64,000 nt of DNA, taken from NCBI GenBank assembly GCA_035546975.1, contig DASZVS010000013.1:32537-96536 (forward strand), read 5' to 3'. Below the pieces are notes generated by a model. It was not told where the DNA came from and searched no databases. It saw only the letters and a program-made list of their open reading frames with translations. The DNA comes from JARIHC01 sp035546975. Lineage in GTDB: Bacteria; Patescibacteriota; Saccharimonadia; Saccharimonadales; UBA4665. The first letter of the stretch is position 1. Every line of letters begins with the position of its first letter. The translations under genes were made by a program, and so were the position numbers. Of the stretch, positions 59,199-64,000 are shown piece after piece.

Positions 59199-59271
59199 GG
59201 GTGATGAGGGATTCGAACCCCCGACCCCCTCGGTGTAAACGAGGTGCTCTAGCCAGCTGAGCTAATCACCC
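59195..59271 (-). tRNA. tRNA-Val (anticodon UAC)
   Basis: The acceptor GGGTGAT pairs with ATCACCC, with discriminator A and encoded CCA. The anticodon arm is CCTCG-TTTACAC-CGAGG, anticodon TAC. It is 77 bases long. Its 3' end is duplicated at 59021-59043. Confidence 0.92.
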
Positions 59272-59274
59272 ATA

Positions 59275-59361
59275 TGGTGCGGACGAGAGGACTTGAACCT
59301 CCACAGGATTTCTCCCACTACCACCTCAAGGTAGCGCGTCTACCAATTCCGCCACGTCCGC
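59275..59361 (-). tRNA. tRNA-Leu (anticodon GAG)
   Basis: The acceptor GCGGACG pairs with CGTCCGC, with encoded CCA. The anticodon loop TTGAGGT gives GAG. A long variable arm gives 87 bases. It lies 3 bases from tRNA-Val. Confidence 0.92.
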
Positions 59362-59428
59362 TCGTCCTAAGCGTATTCAGACCAACATATCTTATCTGTT
59401 TTATCCGAAAAACTCAAGAGAAAGTCCT

Positions 59429-61063
59429 CTAGTTTCTGGGCAAATGGTCGTAAAGGTGCCCGAGCCCGTAATCAGTACGGATCATTTCTTTGACATCTTC
59501 CATTGTGCCGCCGAACTTTACGCCCGGGTTCAATATGTCGTATGGATCAAAGATTTTCTTTATTTTCTGGAGCAAAGCGTATATCTCGGCACCATAAAAA
59601 GCGGGGAGAAACGGCGTGTGCAGCCGGCCGTCGCCGCTTTCGGCGCTTATAGTTCCGCTTAAATCCGCAACCATTTTTTGGTATGCGTCCATCATGCGGA
59701 ATACTTTTTGCCGGTCTCCGACCTGGCCAAGGTTCAATTTCGGTTGGATATGCAAGCTGCCCTCTGCAGCATGCCCCCAAGCGGCTTTTTTGAGATTGTT
59801 ATCATCCAGCAACTTATAGAGTTTCTCTATATAAACACGCAGCTGGTCCGGCGGCACGGCGCCACCGCCAACAATAGGCACTGCATGGAGCAGTCCTTCA
59901 TTATGCGACAAGAGCGTCCCCACCGTTTCACGGAGTCTTCTGATAGATATTTGTTGTTCGGGGTCAGAAGCGGTCTCAACCGTCTTAGCGTACTTTTCAA
60001 AGATCCTGTCAGCTTTCTTAAGTGCTTTTTTAAGGTGACGGTCCCCGTTGTCGAATTCTACCAGTAAAATGGCGGCAGGAAACGGCGGCGTAAAGGTTTC
60101 CTTGAGTTGGTTGGGGTTCAACGCATAGATCTGCTCTAGCAGGTTTCCATCTATAAATTCCACTGAGCTGGGAAGATCCGACAGCTCCCGTAAGTCCGTA
60201 ACCGCATCTTGCAACTCCTGCAAGCTGTCAAAAGTTGCCATAATAAGCGTTGTTTGCGGGTTATGCGGTTCTGTCCTGAGTACCGCCTCGGTAACGATAC
60301 CGAGCGTGCCCTGGCTGCCAACCATAAGCGGCGTTAAGTCAAACGAGCCGTCACGGTGTTTAATGTCCATCAAGTCGTATCCGGCGTTATTTTTCAGTAC
60401 CGACATTTGCATGCGTTCTACCAAGGTGCGCTGTTCTTCGAGCAAAGCGTCAACGGAACGGTAGATTTCACCTTCAAAGGTCGCCAAACCGAGCTTCTTG
60501 CTCAGCTCGCGTTTACTGAGCCGGCGCGTTTCAATAACTTCACCGTTCGCCAAAACTACCCGCAGACTTTCAGTATAGGCCCGCGTATCACCATATTTAA
60601 CCGATTTTTCTCCTGAAGCGTTATTGGCGATAGCGCCACCAATAGTCGAGTATTCGATCGAGGCAGGAAATGGCGGCAGGAAACGCCCATGCGTATAGAG
60701 TGTTTGCTGCAGTTTGCCGTAATTAATGCCTGGTTCAACCGTCACAGTGTTCGATTTGGTATCCAGCTCGAGCAACCGGTTCATATGCGCCGGAAAAACA
60801 AGCATAATGCCGCCGCCCAAAGCCGCACCGGTTTGGTCTGTGCCGCTGCCGCGGGCAGTTATGGGGATAATTCTCCCCCGCTCCGCCAGTTGCCAGCTAA
60901 AACGTGCTGCCTTTCGGACGTCGTTTTCATTGCGAGGATACACAACCAGCGCAGGAGCAAGCTGGAGAATGCTCTTATCCGTCGCAAAGTAGCGTCGGGC
61001 GTCCGTGCTCGTCATGACCTCGCCGGCTAAATGCTCTTGTAGATAATGCGCAACTTTACTCAT
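59429..61063 (-). CDS. GlcD-like FAD-binding oxidoreductase
   Basis: 544 residues. FAD-binding PP-loop region is ARGSGTDQTGAALGGGIMLVFPAHMNRLLELD, followed by SIEYSTIGGAIANNASGEKSVKYGDTRAYTESLRVVLANGE and the C-terminal FAD-oxidase part ending GTISAESGDGRLH, FDPYDILNPGVKFGG. It fits the glycolate oxidase/D-lactate dehydrogenase group. Substrate and electron acceptor are not known. It is the last gene before the compositional change. Confidence 0.9.
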   Translation of the reverse strand: MSKVAHYLQEHLAGEVMTSTDARRYFATDKSILQLAPALVVYPRNENDVRKAARFSWQLAERGRIIPITARGSGTDQTGAALGGGIMLVFPAHMNRLLELDTKSNTVTVEPGINYGKLQQTLYTHGRFLPPFPASIEYSTIGGAIANNASGEKSVKYGDTRAYTESLRVVLANGEVIETRRLSKRELSKKLGLATFEGEIYRSVDALLEEQRTLVERMQMSVLKNNAGYDLMDIKHRDGSFDLTPLMVGSQGTLGIVTEAVLRTEPHNPQTTLIMATFDSLQELQDAVTDLRELSDLPSSVEFIDGNLLEQIYALNPNQLKETFTPPFPAAILLVEFDNGDRHLKKALKKADRIFEKYAKTVETASDPEQQISIRRLRETVGTLLSHNEGLLHAVPIVGGGAVPPDQLRVYIEKLYKLLDDNNLKKAAWGHAAEGSLHIQPKLNLGQVGDRQKVFRMMDAYQKMVADLSGTISAESGDGRLHTPFLPAFYGAEIYALLQKIKKIFDPYDILNPGVKFGGTMEDVKEMIRTDYGLGHLYDHLPRN

Positions 61064-61099
61064 TATCTGATAGTACCCTCATCAATTTTCGCATAGCGT

Positions 61100-61165
61100 A
61101 TTATAGTCCATCATACCACATGAGCCCCGTGGCAGTTACGCTTAAAATTCTGCTCAATTTTTCTG
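61100..61165. other. Composition junction
   Basis: Left of about 61.1 kb the sequence is balanced (a hand count of line 60361-60420 gives 25 G/C of 60) with CPR-like genes. Right of about 61.17 kb it is strongly GC-rich (line 62761-62820 gives 45 of 60) with different genes. No repeat, integrase or att site is visible at the change. It is a possible assembly join or island edge. Confidence 0.65.
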
Positions 61166-61498
61166 GTGCCCCTGGTGGGAGCACTTTCTAACCAATCCGA
61201 GGCCCTTTTACGCCTAGACGAGCTGAGGCAGAAGCTACTTCGGAAGGCGGCGAAAGACCCTCGACCTCCGTTGAAGCCAAAGCCGCGCCCAGGGGAAATT
61301 CAAGACGCGATCGTCAAAGTGCTCGGGGAGCACTCTCCCGGGCCGTTGGAGATAAAGCAGATTGTCTACGCCGCAGAAGACCTGCTTGGGAAACGGGTTT
61401 CCCGCGACACGATCAACAGCGCCCTGTCGGTCGGTTCAAAGGGCAAATCGCCGCTGTTCGTCCGCGTCGGCCCGGGTCGATATCGCCTCGCCCCCTAA
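61166..61498 (+). CDS. HARE-HTH-like small DNA-binding protein
   Basis: 110 residues. The C-terminal half (GEIQDAIVKVLGEHSPGPLEIKQIVYAAEDLLGKRVSRDTINSALSVG...VRVGPGRYRLA) is a winged helix resembling the HARE-HTH/HB1 type. The N-terminus is a charged helix and linker. The start is GTG. It opens the GC-rich segment and probably belongs to the foreign block. Confidence 0.6.
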   Translation: MPLVGALSNQSEALLRLDELRQKLLRKAAKDPRPPLKPKPRPGEIQDAIVKVLGEHSPGPLEIKQIVYAAEDLLGKRVSRDTINSALSVGSKGKSPLFVRVGPGRYRLAP

Positions 61499-61737
61499 AA
61501 GAGCGCCAGCCTCGCTGCCCCGGTCTTGGCCTCGGCGTTGACTAGCTCCTTCGTGTCAAGTTGATCGAAAAGCAGCTCTTCGCTCAGCTCGGCCACGCCG
61601 CCGTGATCGCGGACAGCATCCGCGAAGTCTTCGGCGTCGTGGCATTCCTCAAAGAGATAGAGCGGTTCCTCCCGCCCAGGGACAAGGACGCCGTAGATCG
61701 CATGGTTGAAGCGGATTTCTCCGTCCGCCGGACTCAT
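61495..61737 (-). CDS. Hypothetical acidic protein, 80 aa
   Basis: 80 residues, acidic, with FEECHDAEDFADAVRDHGGVAELSEELLFDQL. No recognised family. It overlaps the SSB gene by four bases and so may be cotranscribed with it. GC-rich codons match its neighbours, not the rest of the window. Confidence 0.5.
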   Translation of the reverse strand: MSPADGEIRFNHAIYGVLVPGREEPLYLFEECHDAEDFADAVRDHGGVAELSEELLFDQLDTKELVNAEAKTGAARLALF

Positions 61738-62099
61738 GCGACGGCCGACACCGGCTCGGCAGGCGGGGCGTCCGGCTGGTTGGTCGGCTTGGCATCCTGC
61801 CCGCGTGGCCGGTCAAGCTGCTCAACCAGGCCGACGATGGAATGGGGTTCATACCGTCGAACCCCGGCGGCGGTCTTCTCGCGGAATCGCAACTCCCCGT
61901 TGACCTTGACCCGGCACCCCTTCGACAGGTGCTCGGCGCAGCCGTAGGCCGGTGCGTCGAAGACGCTCAGGTTGATGAAGGTGGTTGGGTAGCGGCCGTT
62001 GTCAACGGCGAGCCGCATCTCGCAGACGGCCCGCTGCTTCTGAATGTGCTTGAGCTTCGGCTCGCTGGTCAGGCGGCCGCTCAATTCAACGTGGTTCAT
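61734..62099 (-). CDS. ssb: Single-stranded DNA-binding protein (SSB)
   Basis: 121 residues. MNHVELSGRLTSEPKLKHIQKQRAVCEMRLAVDNGR, TFINLSVFDAPAYGCAEHLSKGCRVKVNGELRFRE and the Pro-rich tail are an SSB OB fold in shortened form. Accessory SSBs of this kind are typical of plasmids and integrative elements. It is upstream of the 80-residue gene. Confidence 0.85.
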   Translation of the reverse strand: MNHVELSGRLTSEPKLKHIQKQRAVCEMRLAVDNGRYPTTFINLSVFDAPAYGCAEHLSKGCRVKVNGELRFREKTAAGVRRYEPHSIVGLVEQLDRPRGQDAKPTNQPDAPPAEPVSAVA

Positions 62100-62231
62100 C
62101 TGTCTGCCTTCCGCTCAGGATGGAACTTGTTGTCTGCGGAAGAACAAGGAGCGGAGGCGGGTTGTTTCACCCCCCTCCTAGAGAACCGAAGCCCGCAAGG
62201 AGCGCCGAGTGCGTCAGTCCTGTCGATCCGA

Positions 62232-62585
62232 CTACGACTCGCGCCCCTGACCCGTCACGGCGTCTTTCACGATGCGCATATCGCGGCGGAGACTGCGTAG
62301 CTCGCTGAGCACCTGACGCTCGAACGAAGCGCCGCCCACATCTCGGCCAGCCAGTCGCAACAGCTCGTCGCTGTCCGCGTCGAGCACCGCCGCCAGCTTG
62401 AGAATGACCTCATCTGCTGGCGGGCCATGCTCGCCGTTCTCCAGGCGAGACAGATTGCCGGGACTCATCGGTAATTGACCGGCAACTTGCCGCTGCGTCA
62501 GCTTCTTGGTTCGACGCAGGACACGGATGCGGGCGCCGAAGGCATGGGCGCGCTCGGTTTCGGATGGCGGGCGACGACTCGGCAT
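62232..62585 (-). CDS. XRE-family helix-turn-helix regulator
   Basis: 117 residues. FGARIRVLRRTKKLTQRQVAGQLPMSPGNLSRLENGEHGPPADEVILKLAAVLDADSDELLRLAGR is an XRE domain. The C-terminus (LSELRSLRRDMRIVKD) is helical and could dimerise. I use the ATG at 62585; the open frame continues to 62636. It is probably a regulator of the mobile or accessory block. Confidence 0.8.
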   Translation of the reverse strand: MPSRRPPSETERAHAFGARIRVLRRTKKLTQRQVAGQLPMSPGNLSRLENGEHGPPADEVILKLAAVLDADSDELLRLAGRDVGGASFERQVLSELRSLRRDMRIVKDAVTGQGRES

Positions 62586-62756
62586 ATCTCCTGAGTTACC
62601 GGGCGCCCTCGGCCGCCTCCTTTGCAGTTTGCACAACTCGCAACATGCTTGCTAGTCTGCACGCCCGCCACCACGGGTTTGGCCCCCGGCCACCCCGATG
62701 GCAAAGCCCGTGGTGGCGACCTTCAAAGGCGGGCAAAAGGAAGAACAGGAGGCGGG

Positions 62757-64000
62757 ATGCGCGGGATGCGGGCTGCGGTACTGGCAGGGCTGCTGCTGGT
62801 GGCAGTCGCCACGGCGGGCAGCGCTCAGGCGGCGGGCCTCGCCTGGTCGTCACCAAAACTGATCGACAGCCAGGCCATGTACAGCAACTTCCTGGAAGGC
62901 GCAGCTTGCCCGTCATCGTCCTTCTGCGTCCTCGGCGACAATTCGGGCCACGTCCTAACCTCGACCGATCCGGCCGCCGAAAGCTGGTCTGCGCCAGCGG
63001 CGACAGGCGGCATCTTCACGGACTTGTCCTGCCCGTCCGCGTCGTTCTGCGCGGGAGTCGGCGGCGGCAGGGTCAATATCTCCACCAATCCGAGCGGCGG
63101 TAGTGCTGCGTGGACGGCAACGGAAATTGATCCGAGCTATCCCGAGTTGAGCGGCATTTCCTGCGCCTCAAGCTCGCTCTGCGTGGCGGTCGATCTGGCA
63201 GGCCACATCCTGACCTCCACCGATCCCAGCGGCGGTGCTGGTGCCTGGAACATGGCGGGGCCGATCAGCGGCATTGGCCGGCTCTACGGCGTGTCTTGTC
63301 CCACTGAATCTTTCTGCGCGGCGGTGGGATTGAACGGCGCGGTACTGACGTCAACCAATCCCAGCGGCGGCGCTGGTGTCTGGATGGCGACGGCAGCCGA
63401 ACCGGCGGAAGGTTCGCTGTTCGGCATCGACTGCGTGTCGGCTTCCTTCTGTGCGGCTGCGGGCGACAACGGCGCGATCGTCACGAGCACGAACCCGATG
63501 GGCGGTAGCGCGGCCTGGTCAGTGGCCCACATCGGCACGGACGAATCTCTCGGCGGCGCGCTTGGGCGTATCTCTTGTCCATCGGCTTCCTTCTGCGGGA
63601 CTGGCAGCTTCGGCGGCTACGCGGCGACCTCGTTCAACCCAACTGGCGGCGCCGGGGCCTGGACGGTCACCGATGCCGACAACGGCTGGGCGATCATGGG
63701 CCTGGCCTGTCCTTCGGCTTCGCTCTGCATCGCTGGCGATTCAAGAGGCTCGGTAATCACCACGGGCGCCGAAGCGCCGCCTACCCGAGTAAGCCTGAGC
63801 ATCAATCGGACAGGCAGCGGAGGCGGCACCGTCTACGACTCAACGGACGGCATCAACTGCGGCTCGGTCTGCTCGGCGAGCCTGCCGATCGGAACACGGG
63901 TCTACCTCCTGGCTACAGCGGAAGTGGGCTCGACCTTTGTTGGCTGGTCAGGCGCGAACTGCTCAGGGACGGGCTCTTGTGTCCTGGAACTTGGCGCCAA
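62757..64000 (+). CDS. Secreted protein with CPSxSFC repeats (runs off the window)
   Basis: At least 414 residues, open at the right edge. A signal peptide (RAAVLAGLLLVAVATAGSAQAA) precedes about seven repeats of roughly 55 residues, each with a CPSASFC-type pair of cysteines, a GxxxTSTNPxGG loop and AWT. The end holds a different domain (RVSLSINRTGSGGGTVYDS...FVGWSGANCSGTGSC) of the bacterial InlB B-repeat-like type. This architecture is typical of Thermoleophilia. AGGAGG is 4 bases before the ATG. Confidence 0.75.
   Translation, partial: MRGMRAAVLAGLLLVAVATAGSAQAAGLAWSSPKLIDSQAMYSNFLEGAACPSSSFCVLGDNSGHVLTSTDPAAESWSAPAATGGIFTDLSCPSASFCAGVGGGRVNISTNPSGGSAAWTATEIDPSYPELSGISCASSSLCVAVDLAGHILTSTDPSGGAGAWNMAGPISGIGRLYGVSCPTESFCAAVGLNGAVLTSTNPSGGAGVWMATAAEPAEGSLFGIDCVSASFCAAAGDNGAIVTSTNPMGGSAAWSVAHIGTDESLGGALGRISCPSASFCGTGSFGGYAATSFNPTGGAGAWTVTDADNGWAIMGLACPSASLCIAGDSRGSVITTGAEAPPTRVSLSINRTGSGGGTVYDSTDGINCGSVCSASLPIGTRVYLLATAEVGSTFVGWSGANCSGTGSCVLELGA

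Noticed and set aside
59021..59260. 79-codon frame spanning the tRNA-Val region
   Set aside because: Runs through a tRNA gene and its terminator; no coding signals.

Overview
The window reads as a chromosome segment of a Candidate Phyla Radiation bacterium, most like Saccharibacteria (TM7). This rests on gene content and order: rpmF-nusB-NUDIX-rnc-rpsP-KH near trmD, a cysteine-free L32, small DUF5652, CBU_0592 and DUF6496 proteins, pilin-like genes, compact overlapping operons and UGA used as a normal stop. No rRNA or marker was available to confirm it, so the phylum is an inference of moderate strength. Base composition is roughly balanced up to about 61.1 kb. It then becomes strongly GC-rich, with actinobacterium-like genes to the end. 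That is either a mis-joined contig or a recently acquired block.

Layout. 0-11.8 kb: small stress and accessory genes. They include a MarR-controlled DHA2 exporter, a TetR-controlled DrrAB-type ABC exporter, a class-A-beta-lactamase-fold protein, a CheY-like receiver, a TMEM175-like channel, cupin, VOC and YjbQ proteins. 11.8-17.2 kb: a tightly packed unit with a response regulator, a 39-residue small ORF, a membrane histidine kinase, a two-domain (class II plus class I motif) terpene-cyclase-like enzyme and a polyprenyl diphosphate synthase. 17.2-24 kb: VOC, YHYH and PfpI proteins, a second response regulator/kinase pair with the same direct-repeat box upstream, a secreted Ser/Gly-rich protein and a second MarR/DHA2 exporter. 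24-31 kb: housekeeping translation and RNA genes. 31-44.2 kb: an HD-like protein, ddl, murF, seven-enzyme accessory metabolism (SDR, CFA synthase, sortase, PlsC-like, ADH and others) and five tRNAs. 44.2-49.8 kb: an accessory island beside the tRNAs. It carries a ubiquitin-like conjugation operon (multiubiquitin domain, DUF6791-ThiF E1, DUF6527) divergent from a LexA-like S24 repressor, plus two pilin-like genes driven by near-identical promoters. 49.8-61.1 kb: CorA, a five-gene ligA operon, htpX-lemA, a DD-carboxypeptidase, two tRNAs and a GlcD-like flavoenzyme. 61.1-64 kb: the GC-rich foreign segment.

Two candidate systems stand out. One is the self-cleavable-repressor-controlled Ubl operon, whose E1 has no cysteine in its C-terminal part. 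The other is the two-component-system-linked terpenoid operon. A third recurring property is that many genes start 6-9 bases after a -10 box, which implies leaderless transcripts.
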